From: Symsagittifera roscoffensis
Lineage: Eukaryota; Xenacoelomorpha; Acoela; Convolutidae
Direction: 5' to 3'
Length of the DNA stretch: 64,000 nucleotides
Assembly (NCBI RefSeq): GCF_963678635.1
Contig: NC_087067.1
Coordinates: forward strand, 21,829,547 to 21,893,546
Below the pieces are notes generated by a model, which saw only the letters and a program-made list of their open reading frames with translations, was not told where the DNA came from and searched no databases. Made by a program: the position numbers and the translations under genes. This document shows, one piece after another, positions 45,434 through 56,491 of this stretch. The stretch's first letter is position 1, and each line of letters begins with the position of its first letter.

Positions 45434-45938
45434 ATTGTTCCGACTTTTGAAGAACCTAATGGAATTTTTGTGCTCGCGTGTTTCTTTTAGCTCTAGATTT
45501 TTAACTAGTTTTTTTTGAGCGATGTTTATATCATCCGTAATATATTGTTTTTTTGAGCTCATTGATGAAATGTATTTCAACTGAGATATTTGTTGTTATG
45601 TTATGGGGTTTAAATATTGCCAATTTGGCCAATTTGCGTCAATTAATGCGCAATAGCTTCGCGGTATTAATTTGTAGCAGGGTATTTAATCAGTGTTAAA
45701 AATCGTTCCAAATTGAATTGAGGAATTAAATTCGGACCATTAAAAACTCGCTGTGTGCCAAATGTATTACCGTTTACTTCATATAGCGTGCGGGGGTGAT
45801 TTTCAAACAAAACTCGAAATTTTTTTTGAATTTTTTTTGTTCAAAAATTGTCATCAATTTTCAAAGCAAAGAATGCTCCATGGAACTTAAACAGCAGTCA
45901 AAATTTTCAGGTTTTCGCCCTGATACGAGCAGTCTTTT
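45434..45938 (+). mobile_element. Element A copy
   Basis: Starts ttgttccgacttttgaagaa. The middle block shows gcgcaatagcttcgcggtat, and the end is gttttcgccctgatacgagc, agtctt. The terminal palindrome is decayed but both ends are identifiable. Confidence 0.75.
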
Positions 45939-45961
45939 TCTTTTATGCTAATAATTTGTTC

Positions 45962-46490
45962 GAAAATGTAGCGAATATCTGTACTCGAGGTGTTTTTTTT
46001 TTCTCCAGACTAACTTTGAGTTTTTATAGAGTCGGAAAAATATTGATTTTACAATCTCAAAATTAACCCAATATTAAAGACTGTTTTCATAAGATTAAGG
46101 GGTTTGAAGATTATCAAATTGTTCAATTTGGAATGATTTAGTCCGGGCAAAAATTCCAATTTTTTATCACTGCGAGATCACCCAGCTCAATAATTATTTC
46201 AATTTGATATGAAGCAAATGAATTGATTAAAAGTGCGTTTAAACTTTTTTATTTTAAACATAACATTGCGTGTGGGGGATGCATTTTAAAAGAGAAAATA
46301 TTTCCGATACGTCTAATTTTTCTGAACTTTGTGCCAAGCTACGTCAGATAAAGGACGACAAAGGTCGTTTCATACATAAAATTTAGAAGCAACAGCAACA
46401 GCAAAAAATATTCAGGAAAGCATGAAAGATACAAAGATTGCTTGTATCAAGGCTAAGCTTTAAATGCTCCAAACTTTCTGTTAAGTTATG
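45962..46490. mobile_element. Two diverged element A pieces, opposite orientation
   Basis: 45962-46320 keeps the 5' part in + orientation (gcgaatatctgtactcgagg, tctccagac, gcgtgtgggggatgcat). 46430-46490 is a terminal piece in - orientation (gattgcttgtatcaaggcta, atgctccaaact). Confidence 0.5.
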
Positions 46491-47032
46491 AAGTAACCAA
46501 AAAGCATGAAAAAAGATCAATTAATCATAAAACTGAAAAAACTGAGAGTTTCCTAATTAATTTGTGCCACTACTTTCTATACAAATCATAAAATGTGAAT
46601 GTATAAATTTCTCATTCAGAGGCTAATAAATATATATGTATCTGCAAATACTTGCCTTTTAAACTTAAAAAATTCATTTTTAGTAATGGCCTTCTGGAGA
46701 CCATTGTAAAGGGAATTTTCTAAAACACTGAATTTGAGGCAAATGTTAAAACTCAAATTGATAGCACTATTATAACTAAACCACCTTTTACTGAGTAACA
46801 AAATAAAGCCAGTAAAAATACGTCTAATATCAATTCATCTATTATCAGGTATCTTTTTACAACAAAATGAACCTTGTCATGAACGACTTTTTTTCCATCA
46901 ATGACTATTGCTGAGCTGTTATTTTTGGTCCATTTTCACAAAAAGAACAGTAGATATTTGTTGAGGTTTGTTTTTTCTTCGAAACAAATCCGACTCTTCG
47001 AATTTACTCCTCGATCAAATGTTTGTAAACTA
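46491..47032. other. AT-rich sequence, nothing recognised
   Basis: No exon or repeat recognised. Confidence 0.45.
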
Positions 47033-47042
47033 TATGAGGGAC

Positions 47043-47437
47043 CGTTCCATGACAATCTTCCCGATAACATTTTGCCCTATGCCATTCTTTGCTATACTAA
47101 TCTACCCTATATTCCAATCTACCTAATGCCAAATTAACCTATGCCAAATTAATCTATGTTCTATAAATAAGTCGGTTTAAAGTCGCCGGTGGGCGCGCTA
47201 TGCGCGCGTTGCCGCTTTACGGCGATAACCGGCTCTTTACTTCGTATAGTTTCCTAATCTCTGTAGGCAAGCTCGCATCACGTTGGTGTGAGTGCGGCGA
47301 TCACTATTTCGCTGTTATCATTGCGACTTAATTTAGGCGTAGGGTAAATTGGCATTAGTTAAATTGGTACACAGGGTAGAATGGCATAGAGTAACATGGA
47401 ATATCGTAATTTGAACTAGAGTAAGTTGTCCTGCTAC
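47043..47437. mobile_element. Foldback element with CCAAATTAACCTATG phrase and 10-bp target duplication
   Basis: Flanked by the exact 10-mer TATGAGGGAC (47033-47042 and 47438-47447). The left arm contains phrases such as ccctatgccattc, ctaccctatattccaat and taatgccaaattaacctatg. The right arm contains the inverses (tagggtaaattggcattagt, gggtagaatggcata). The GC-rich core at 47166-47335 (ggtttaaagtcgccggtggg, ggcaagctcgca, tgcggcgatcactattt) is shared with the ACAAAACAGTCC-phrase element at 40052-40386. It also has a local palindrome, gcgcgctatgcgcgc. No coding capacity. Confidence 0.85.
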
Positions 47438-47701
47438 TATGAGGGACATCACTTATATCAATAGCAGAAAACTTCAAGAAGAAGTTACCGTCTAACATTT
47501 GTTATGAATTATGGGGTTTTGGTCGATAAATTATGGTGTTTTGTAATATCACAGAGGGTTTTATTGTCGCCACTCAGTGATACTTCATCGATCATGTTTT
47601 TGAATGCACATAGCCGGCAAACCATTTCGACTAAAACAACATTCCAAAGTGAACTGAGGCCAGCTAATTAATTCTAAAAATGCGTTACCAGAAAGGGACT
47701 A

Positions 47702-48180
47702 TTGTTCCGACTTTTGATGAAAGTACCAAAAATTTGTGCTCGGGTTGGTTTTTTTCCAGACAAATTTAGATTTTAACTAATGTTTCCTGACAGCTTTTTT
47801 ATATATCAGCCGAAAAAAAAATTGTTGCTTTGTGCTCAAAATTAAAAAAAAATTTTGTGAGATTTTTGCACAGTTATGGGGGCTCAAAGATTGCGAATTT
47901 GGCCAATTTGGAATAATTAACTCGTAATCTGAGATTAAGTCCGACTTAAAATGTGTTTGAAATTAAAATGAGGCATGCGCTTGATTACTTAATTTTTTGC
48001 TATTTGCTGTATGTATCACTCGTTGCTCTACATAGCGTGTATGAGAATGATTTTCACAGAGAAAAAATTTGATTAAAAAACAAATATATTTTTTTGAAAA
48101 ATAATTTTAACGCTATTCCATAAACATCAAAAGGTAGTCGGAACAATCAAGGCATTGCCCAGATACTAGCAGTCTTGTTT
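47702..48180 (+). mobile_element. Element A copy (diverged)
   Basis: Starts ttgttccgacttttgatgaa, followed by gtgctcgggttgg, the gcgtgtatgagaatgatttt block, and the end aaggtagtcggaacaatcaa, ggcattgccc, agcagtcttgttt. Confidence 0.75.
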
Positions 48181-48189
48181 GACCACTTT

Positions 48190-48520
48190 CTGAAGGAAGT
48201 AACCGAATATGCATGCTCGGGTATTTGTTCCCTCAGACCAATTTCAAACTCAGTTTAAATTTTTTTGGATGATATTTGCCATCTGGAAAGTATTAAGGTT
48301 CTGGACTTGGAGCCTTCAAGAAGTAGAGAGTATACGGCGTTTAATATTTGCTGGTTGAAGCTGATTGAATTCTGGAGTCAAAGCATTTTTCTACCTTTTC
48401 TTCCTTGGATCAATTTATTTTTACAAGCTCGCCCAAACTCTAAAAAGACCTTTTTTTGTCAGCAGTTGGGCCCCGCGAGGGAAAGTTTGAAAAAAAACAA
48501 GGGCAAAAAAGGGAATTTTC
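48190..48520. mobile_element. Element A start fragment followed by a family B fragment
   Basis: 48190-48275 repeats the element A start (ctgaaggaagtaaccgaata, gcatgctcgg, ctcagaccaatttcaaac). 48424-48520 resembles the middle of family B (caagctcgcccaaactctaa, aaagacc, gtcagcag). The open frame spanning both is therefore a transposon artefact. Confidence 0.45.
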
Positions 48521-48540
48521 GTGGCAATTTTTGGAAGTAA

Positions 48541-49479
48541 ATTGGCACTGAAATGAATAAATTGAAGAAAAAAAAATGTGGTGACTCAAGTACCAAAAGT
48601 CTACCTTTGGGTAATCCGCTACTGGCGGTATGATATACAGGATAGTTTTCCAATCAAAGACGGTCAAGATGATTTTCTCAGGTTTCGTACATCAACGGGA
48701 ATCTGAGATGATTATTAAATTTTATTTTTGTTTAAAAAAATCATAGTCTCCCATATTTTATGGTCATTTTCTAATTTTTTGTCAACAGTTTTCGGGCAAT
48801 AAAAAATTATTATCTGACAATTAATATCTTCGGTAGCTGAAAACCAACTTGTTCAAATTTTTATGGCTATTTTTATTTAATCTGTGAATGTTTTCACTAG
48901 GACTTGAGAATACTGGAAACATTTGCTAGGTTTATGGTCATTTTGTCCGGCCGGCTCCAAAAATGGTGTACTAAAGTAAACAGTTAATTATAATTGCTCC
49001 TAGGTTAAACATGTTGAAAACTTGATCATAAAGCTTTTCAGGTTTCCGAATTATGATATTTAGCTGCAAGAAATGGACTAGATTGACAATTTGAGACTAT
49101 TTGATCCCATTTTATATCGTATTTAATGTCTGGTTATCAGACTAAAAGTTTTACTCAATAAACTTGGCTGTCTGTGATTTATGCGAAACAGGCTGTAAAT
49201 ATGGCTGAAGGCATGTCTATCGCCATGTAGCAGACAAGCAGCGCACGATTATTTGAGGAACATTTTTCTAATTAAAAATATATGCGAAACAAATCCTTTA
49301 TGATGATAAACTGATTATAAACTGATTATGGAAATCAGAGGCTTAACATAATATATATTGTGAAAGTGTTTGAAGCTGACATAGAGCGAATCTTAATGAT
49401 GATAAATCGGATCAAATTAAAAAATCCCTCCCGCCCTCTCTATGGTATCTACTAAAGAATTACCACCCCTATAATTCAA
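48541..49479. other. AT-rich sequence, nothing recognised
   Basis: No exon or repeat recognised. Confidence 0.45.
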
Positions 49480-49630
49480 AGAAGTAAATTAGCACTAGAG
49501 CGTTTTATTTCTCATTCAGATTTTGCTGCATTCTGATTAGTCCAAATTTCTACTATTTTAATCTATTTAGCTATCACCTTACCTTTACTGAAAGGGTGGG
49601 GGAAATTGTTAAGTAGATCCAATAAAACTA
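49480..49630 (-). repeat. Dispersed repeat C, inverted copy
   Basis: Contains the inverses of blocks in 31181-31420: ttttgctgcattctgattag, ctactattttaatctattta, tttactgaaagggtggggga, then a aattgttaagtagatcc block. Confidence 0.55.
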
Positions 49631-50036
49631 CTCATTGGACTCACGAAGACAAGTTACGATAGTGATTTATGTTTCAACCGTTAGATTCATGAATTAATTT
49701 CTGCATATTTTTTTAAAAGCATGAAACAAGCATTTTTACCCGCATACGAGTTCCATAACTAACAATCTTTTAAACTTGAGTTTTATTATCAGTGTCCATA
49801 AAAATGAAAAATAATCAATGATAATCAATCAAAAACGAATTATACTGCTATTATTTATAAAAGCATTAAAATCCCTTGCAAATTAATTTTAATCGCTTGT
49901 TTTTTAGTTTTACAATTCCATTATAATATGCTTTTTTCCACTTTATTGAGATGCGGATTTCAACGTGCATAAAATGTTTTCTAAATTTTAAACTAAAATT
50001 TTTACTTGTTCTTCAATTTCAACTTTTTTCTGCGAG

Positions 50037-50145
50037 AAAGTTGAGAAAGTTTAAGCTTAGAAATCGTGTAGGCCGTACACTTGCTTTGCGTTTTGAGAAA
50101 GTTTAGGCTTGGAAATCGAGTAAGCCGTACACTTGCTTTGCAGAA
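50037..50145. repeat. Tandem duplication, two units of about 57 bp
   Basis: gagaaagtttaagcttagaa .. ccgtacacttgctttgcg is followed at once by gagaaagtttaggcttggaa .. ccgtacacttgctttgca. Confidence 0.8.
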
Positions 50146-50288
50146 TTTCCGAGTTAATCTTTTGATAATGCAGAAACTCTTGCGAAATTTTGCACGAGGC
50201 GATTTGAAAAGAAAATGAAAAAATCATTATTAATTGATTTTAAATGGATTATAATTAATTTTTGATTTGATAAGAACAATGGATTAAT

Positions 50289-50546
50289 ATCAATTTTTGG
50301 CTCTTTTCCAGTTCCTCCCCCCCCCCCCACTTTCAAATTACCGAGTTTTATGTTTGTTTTACGTGTTATTACGGCTAAATGCGTAATGTTACGCTGTTAA
50401 GTATGAAGAACAAATCTGTTCAGAATTGTCGATTCATTCACCACGCCAAATTTCATTGCATTATGACCACGTTAAATAAGCTTTTCAAAATTGAATTTAA
50501 AAGGTGGGGGGAAACTGGAAAAGAGCCCAATTTTTATTCAACTTTT
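50289..50546. mobile_element. Foldback element with G/C-run arms
   Basis: The left arm (50293-50340) contains tttttggctcttttccagtt, a C run, and actttcaaatta. The right arm (50490-50537) contains aatttaaaaggtggggggaa and actggaaaagagcccaattt. The arms are inverse over about 45 bp, and the interior holds attacggctaaatgcgtaat. No coding capacity. Confidence 0.65.
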
Positions 50547-50649
50547 TTTCTGGGCGTAACACGGGAATCAATTTTATAGATAATATTTTGGACCCCAAAA
50601 ATCCATTAAAATCGATTTTTTTTTCACTTTTTTTAGTTTTGGGTAGACT

Positions 50650-51138
50650 AGCAAGACTGCTGGTATATCATGGCAAATCCCAGAATATTCCGACTGCCCT
50701 CTAATTGATCCCGAATAGTTTTTGGCGAAAGAATAACTTACGTTTTGGACGAAATCGGAGATCAAGTGTGCAAATATTAGTCGTACAAAATTAATACTAC
50801 CAATTATCTAGCCTAAATTCAATTTGGAACTTTTCGTTGCGCGGGATAATACGTCACTCATAAATATTTCGTATTACGCCTTCAGCACTATGAATAAAGA
50901 TCTCCACAACGCGCAAAATCTAACCAGAGTTTAGCCTAATTGGCTACTTTCAAACTCCCAGAACTTTGCAAAAACAATCGGAGGTAAGACATTGTTTTTC
51001 ATTTTGATTCAGGAAGTAGATATCATTAATGGGATAGAAATTTTTTGGTTAGAAACTATTACTGCGATTGCCAAAAATTGACTGAAAAAGCGCTCCAAGC
51101 AAACGCAGTCCGTTTTTTTTTTCAAAAATCAGAACAAC
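50650..51138 (-). mobile_element. Element A copy (diverged subtype)
   Basis: Opens agcaagactgctggtatatc, then attccgactgccctctaat. It shares subtype features with 28446-28963 and ends gcagtccg..aaaaatcagaacaac. Confidence 0.7.
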
Positions 51139-51449
51139 CAGCATATTTAGACTAATTAAAGCAATTCAGCTGGAATTGTCAAGTGTTGCTCTAATGTGAA
51201 CAGACTTGGTCGCTTTGGAAACCATAGGAACTTTCAAATGCACTTATATATCTGGAACTGGGGACCATCGGAAGCCTTTTCCTCTGAATGCTGTAAAGAG
51301 AAAAAAGCATTATTAGTTTTAAGGCATTTTTTTCTTTGCAATTCGTTCACATAGCGGAAAAAAAATTAAAAAATTAAAAAGCCATGGTCAAATTTTCAAA
51401 CAAAATCAGTTCACAGTAGAAATTCTAAAACTGAAGGTTCTTATTAATT

Positions 51450-51988
51450 AAAACATGACTGATCGTAGCAAGGCGTCACCTTGAATGTTCGGGTTATCCT
51501 TAAAGGCCGATGGAGAAGTGCTCATTTTGAAAAAATTGATAATATTTCCAGAAAAAAAAGAAAAAAAAATATATATATATATTAGATTTTTTTAAATCCA
51601 TCCACTCACACGGTCTGTAAAGCACAAAAAGCTAAAGGGTGTTTATTGCAAATCACAAGCAAAGAGCATGCCTCAATTCACTTTGGTACGGTTTCGAAGA
51701 CAAATAAAGTCTCAGCTTACGCGTTATAAGCACAAAAAGACAGGTTATAAGGGCGTTAATTTGTCAGAAATTGACAATTTTTCCACAAACTGGTTAACTT
51801 GGCAATCTTTACAAACTTCACAAAAAATTAACGGTGAATTTTTTTTATTTGCGTTCAAGACAACAAGATTTTTAGAATGGCATATAAAATCCTGTCAAAA
51901 ACAATTAATTAAGAGTCAAAGATTGTCCGGAGAAATAAAAATCAACCAGCACAAGTTTTCCGTCAATTTCTCCGATGGTCGGAACAAC
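51450..51988 (-). mobile_element. Element A copy carrying a chance open frame
   Basis: Opens aaaacatgactgatcgtagc, the gcgtcaccttgaatgttc hairpin region, gccgatggagaagtgc, and ends cagcacaagttttccgtc, gatggtcggaacaac. An open frame of 126 codons (51668-52048) runs over its right half and beyond, but the same region in other copies is not open, so I do not call a gene. An (AT)n run lies at 51568-51583. Confidence 0.65.
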
Positions 51989-52297
51989 AAGATCGCTAAA
52001 TGTTTACCACACCAAATACTGAGTACTATCAATTTTAAATTAATTTAAGTAATTAAGAAATAAAGGAAAAAATATATCTTTTTTTTCAAAAACGCCTATT
52101 GTCTTTTTAATTTTTTTTTAAATAATTTTTTTCAAGCAGAGAGCATTTAATTGATAAAATGATTGTTGAGCAATGTTAATTATGGCAATGAAAAACTACA
52201 AAACGCACTAAAATTTGAGTATTTTCAAAACTGAGTTGTTCATTGTGATCAACTTACCTTAAAAGTTTGATGAAAAACTTCGTTTGAAATTGTTTTT
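51989..52297. other. AT-rich sequence, nothing recognised
   Basis: No exon or repeat recognised. Confidence 0.4.
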
Positions 52298-52505
52298 CTG
52301 CAAACTTGGAACTTTGTTTTAGTACGAGCGTGTTATTCGTCTTTTACGTTTTGTTGGCAACTTTTAAGATTTGGTTGGGTGTTTTTTTTCTTTTTCATTT
52401 TGTTAGTTATGGTTGACTATGAGAAATTAATTGCCAAGTTTCAGCCTCGAGAAATTTCTGAAAATGAAATTAGTCATTTTTACGGAAGGTTAACTTGCAA
52501 CCTTT
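52298..52505 (+). repeat. Dispersed repeat D, copy 1
   Basis: Matches 54669-54890: tctgcaaacttggaac, agtacgagcgtgtt, cttttacgttttgttgg, gagaaattaattgcca, agaaatttctgaaaatgaaa. The first 50 bp look like a decayed end of element A. Confidence 0.65.
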
Positions 52506-52543
52506 TTTTCCAAAATTTAGTCATATAAATGCAAGAAGAGGTC

Positions 52544-53125
52544 TTCTCGGAGCACGATTTTACTCTACTTAACGATGCTCGCAGATTTCTCCCCTTTATA
52601 CCACGGAACGATAAGACACAAAATTATCCAGAATTCTGAAATTTTTATGTTTGCTGTTAAGCCAAATGAGCCAATCAAAGGATTATGCAACTTCACCCTT
52701 GTGCACTTACGTTTCTTCTGTCGCAGTTTTAGCTAGTTTAGCAAATCGTGGGCAATCGTAAGTAAGTTCTTGCTCAATTGCAAAAAAGTAATTTACAAAG
52801 CCCTTCATGAGTTAACTTGTACAAAAGTACTTATATAACAAAGCCCGCGTTTCCCTTCGTTGACCACCGCATCATCAACTTGCTCGTCAATCCTCGATTG
52901 AAACCAACCCAGAACTAAAGTCGAATTCAAATCTTTCAAACCACCATGAGACACAATTAGCCTCGCTTCAAACCATAACATCCTCCGCTGACCGACTATT
53001 CTTCTCGAGCTTGCTCAACAATTATCTCTAACCGAGAATAAACTGTTTACTCTCTTTGCGTAATTTTTCTCTAATGAGAATCAATTATACTCTCGTTCCG
53101 TAGTAGTTTTTCTGGTTCTCGGAGC
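52544..53125 (+). mobile_element. Possible solo LTR or promoter-bearing island
   Basis: Composition changes abruptly: C/T-rich, fewer A and T runs. The 10-mer TTCTCGGAGC occurs at both edges (52544-52553 and 53116-53125). Inside are a TATA-like TTATATAA (52831-52838) with a tcccttcgttgacc start-like segment about 20 bp on, and a polyadenylation-like AATAAA (53037-53042). That order fits an LTR, but TG..CA ends, a primer-binding site and gag/pol are not evident. A host promoter with 5' UTR is the main alternative. Confidence 0.3.
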
Positions 53126-53884
53126 CTTTCCGATACCCTCCATTCCTTATCTTTTTTAACACTTAGGTTAATAATTTCTGATAAATCATAAATCACGCCG
53201 GTTAATAAGTGACTATCAGTTCTGCCAAACGCTCAACTAACTTTACCTCGCACGTTCTATAATTTCATCCCTCCGCATCTCAAAAGTTACAAGTTCTTTT
53301 CTGGGTTTCTTTTTTAATCTCGTAACGCTCATTAGACACCAGGTTTGATGTGGATGTCCCAGTTTGAACCCAAGCAAGCTATAGTCTTACGATCCTATAA
53401 ACTAATTCCTGACCTCCATACTTCTCACTCACCCTTGATCCCGCTATAAGATCGCACTCAATTCTCAGAAGTCATTTCTGAAAAATGGGTCATTTTCGAG
53501 TGTTATCTTTAAGGGCATTATTCTCGGGAAAATGCCTTTAACACTCTCGCTCATTAAATTGCGTGATATACCTTTTTCCGGCAAAAGTCTCGTTTTCTCA
53601 AAAACTTAGGACTTTCGATCCAATTTTTGGACTTGCTTCAAGCTATAGTAGATGATTCCCCTTGTCACTACCTATCGTATCTCAAAGCTTAGGCTCCCTG
53701 CGTTTCTCAGGGTCCGAGAAAGGACTTATCGAATTCGGGGTGGAGGTCTATTTACTTAGGGAGTAACACCGAAAGTAGGGGTCAAGGAGATATGGGGTTC
53801 TAAGCTTAAGCTTTTTTCCACCATGTGTAAAACATATTAAAATTTGGTCCCATTCTAACCACTAGATGCCATGTTCCATAAGTT
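53126..53884. other. Less AT-rich stretch, no gene recognised
   Basis: Continues the C/T-rich composition to about 53870 without an open frame longer than 60 codons. It may belong to the same retroelement remnant as 52544-53125. Two hairpin-like segments occur, for example aaagggcatt..aatgcctttaa near 53510-53550. Confidence 0.35.
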
Positions 53885-54413
53885 CCTCGACACGAAAGTA
53901 ACGGAATATTTGTGCTCGGGGTGGGTTTTTTTTCTTCAGACAAATTTCGACTTTTTACCTAGCCATTTTTAACGGAATTTTTTTTATATCATTCAAAAGG
54001 TATTGTTGTCCTGAGCTTTTAAATTTGAAAAGATATTTCACCTGTGATCATTTTTTGTAAAGTTATAGGGGTTTAAAGATTGCCATTTTGGCCAATTTGG
54101 GACAATTAACGCGCGATAATTTTCGCGCTATTAACGCGTAAGCGGAGATTTAATCCGTCTTAGAAATCGTTCCAAATTGGTTGAAGGAAGCTTATTTGCC
54201 ATAATTGATCTGTTACAAGGAGCGAAATCTATCGTTTTTTAACTTAATATGGCGTGTGGGGGGATGATTTTCATAAAAACTTTCAAATTTCAGAAAAAAA
54301 GTTTTCATTTTAATTTATTACCTTTACTTTTTTTATACGTTATTACAGCTCGATAAACATTAAAAGGTAGTCGGAACATTCAGGGCTTCACCCTGATACG
54401 AGCAGTCTTGTTT
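53885..54413 (+). mobile_element. Element A copy, near consensus
   Basis: One of the cleanest copies: cgacacgaaagtaacggaat, gtgctcggggtggg, the paired acgcgcgataattttcgcgc block at about 54110, gcgtaagcggagatttaatc, ggcgtgtggggggatgattt, and the end gtagtcggaacattcagggc, ttcaccctgatacgagcagt, cttg. Confidence 0.85.
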
Positions 54414-54668
54414 TCCTTAGTTACTATTGGAGGGGGGTTCACCAATTTTGATCCATCCTTATTTTCTGGCATAGGAGGAATCCATTCATCCAAGCTCACG
54501 CTTGTTTGCACTTCACCGCTTGTTTGCTGGACTACTTAAATTATTGGCCAAAATCAATACTAGGTTGAGGTTAGTATGGCACAAACTACAGTATAATCAC
54601 GTATTCTGTATTTTCGAAAATGTCATCAACAACTTTTAAATAAAAAAATGCTGTAGACGTTAAAGGCA

Positions 54669-54890
54669 GTCTGCAATTTTGGAGTTTTGTTTCAATACGA
54701 GCGGTGTGGTTTGTCCTTTACATTTTTTTTCTCAGCCAATTGTTAACATTTGGTTCGTTTTTTTTGTTGTTCCTTTTAGTTACTTAGCATTGAGAAATAA
54801 ATTACCACAGTTTAGCTTTGAGAAATGTCTAAAAATGAAAAGTACCTTTTACGCAAGAGTACTCGCAACGCAACGCTAACTTATTCCAAA
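54669..54890 (+). repeat. Dispersed repeat D, copy 2
   Basis: Partner of 52298-52505. Its left edge (ggcagtctgcaattttggag, aatacgagcg) shows the decayed element A end more clearly. Confidence 0.65.
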
Positions 54891-55237
54891 ACAAATTGTG
54901 TAATGAAACGAAAAATCAGTTCTGTTTCGAAATTCCAGGAGAATTTAATTTGAGTGAATGAGCAAATCAGGTGATTCGCATATACTTAATGATAGTTAGG
55001 ATGTGGAAGATCGGACAAGCTTGAGTAATAAGTCTAAAAGAAGTTGAATCATGTTCTTTTTGTTCTTCCCATTTTCGCGCCAAGTCAAATAATGGATTTT
55101 AATGAGTATAAATAATCCGCAATTTCCAAAATAATCTAAAATAATTGTATCAGCCACTTCCCTCCAAATTAAAAGGGAATGTGTTTGCGCATGGCTTAAG
55201 TTTGGGCGCACAGCAAAATGAAAGTGAGCGATAATAT
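54891..55237. other. AT-rich sequence, nothing recognised
   Basis: No exon or repeat recognised. Confidence 0.4.
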
Positions 55238-55300
55238 TGTATTACGCGACTGTTCGTATCAAGGCCGAGCTCGGAAGGCTCCGATCATCCGTTCAAGTGT
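55238..55300 (-). mobile_element. Element A end fragment
   Basis: gcgactgttcgtatcaaggc, cgagctcgg, ggctccgatcatcc: a terminal piece only. Confidence 0.5.
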
Positions 55301-55340
55301 AATTTGCTGCAAGCATTACAACAAGAACCATATTGAGCGC

Positions 55341-55698
55341 CAGGGGCAGGGGGATCGGACACCTTTTTCCTTAGATATTTGGCACCTCGCCAACCAAAGG
55401 GTCCACGCTTTATGACATCCAATTTTTGGCCGCAATAAACCTAAAAATTTTCTAAAGGCACTTTTGGCGACCGCCAAAAACACGCAAATTTTTTTGCAAA
55501 ATTTTTCAAAACGAACCCAAAAACGGCAGTTTTGACCTGTTTTTTCAAAAAAATTATTTGTGCCAATTTTTTTGGAATGTAATGTTATTATAGCGTTCTG
55601 GGAGCGCTGGGATAATCAATTTTGTCGGCCCAAAAAGGTCAACTAAAATTTATTGAAAATCCACCCACTTCCTTGAGTAAATCCTAGATCCGCCCATC
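55341..55698 (+). mobile_element. hAT-like element B10 with 8-bp target duplication
   Basis: Starts CAGGGGCAGG and ends cctagatccgcccat at 55698. The flanks are TTGAGCGC (55333-55340) and TTGAGCGA (55699-55706), an 8-bp duplication with one change. Internal blocks are in family order (ggacacc, aaccaaagggtcc, ttttctaaaggc, gaaaatccaccc). It appears to have landed in the middle hairpin block of an element A copy. Confidence 0.8.
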
Positions 55699-56491
55699 TT
55701 GAGCGATATGTTTCTCGCTAATAACGCTTAAAAAGATATTTATTCCGATCTGTAAACTAGATCGATCTAATCTGATTTAATCCGATTAATGGAATTTAAT
55801 CAATTTATTTTGATCTTTAAATGCGCTTCAAATTGAATTGAGGCATGCTTTTGGTCGATTACGTCTCAAATGGCATAATTTCCAAATGGCATAAAAATGA
55901 AAAATTTCCCAAATGGCATAAATTTCGTGCAACAGTTGCTTTGGAAAAATCGAGAACAAACGTGAACAATGTGAGAAAATTAGTCAACTTGTCAATTGAA
56001 ATGTTGATTGACATTTTATCGTTAAAAGCTTGTAGAACTTTTTATCAAAAGCAAGAAGCATAAGCTTGCGATTATTAATAAGCTTCTTTTGGTCAATTTT
56101 TTTCGAAAAATCTGTTGCTTAAATTTGTTTGGAAGCAATTAATTCCAAATCTTGTTCCAGATAGAAATAGAAATTGATAGAAAACGTTTAAATTACAATG
56201 AAACCTTGAAATTTATGCCATTTGGTAAAAGTTTCTATTTTTATGCCATTTGGGAATTATACCATTTGGGAAGTTACCCTTTTGGTCAATTTGATACTTT
56301 GCTATAAGCAAAATATATCACTTTGTTCTATACATAGCGTATGGGGAATGATTGCCGAAAAAAAATTGAAGTGCAAAATTCTCATGTTTTTTTTTTGAAA
56401 ACTCAATCAAATTTGTTAAGGCCAACATTACTTCGTAGACGTTAAAAATTAGTCGCATATTGAAAGCTTTGCCCTGATACGAGCAATCTTG
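55699..56491 (+). mobile_element. Element A copy interrupted by a foldback element
   Basis: The left part (55699-55856) has gagcgatatgtttctcgcta and aacgcttaaa of the middle block, then ttcaaattgaattgaggcat. The right part (56279-56491) has gctataagcaaaatatatca, catagcgtatggggaatgat, and the end gccctgatacgagcaatctt. Between them is the foldback at 55857-56278. Confidence 0.75.
55857..56278. mobile_element. Foldback element with CCAAATGGCATAAAA phrase and 9-bp target duplication
   Basis: 422 bp, flanked by the exact 9-mer CTTTTGGTC (55848-55856 and 56279-56287). The left arm has three phrases (ctcaaatggcataatttc, caaatggcataaaaatg, cccaaatggcataaattt). The right arm has the inverses (aaatttatgccatttgg, tttttatgccatttggg, attataccatttggg). 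The outermost bases gattacgtctc and ggtaacttccc correspond. Interior AT-rich, non-coding. It is a clear insertion into an element A copy. Confidence 0.9.

Noticed and set aside
48265-48540. Frame with a CWL motif resembling TM6 of a receptor
   Set aside because: It starts inside an element A fragment and ends in a family B fragment. The CWxP proline is missing and the helix pattern is poor.
51668-52048. Open frame of 126 codons
   Set aside because: It overlaps an element A copy and the reading frame is not open in other copies.
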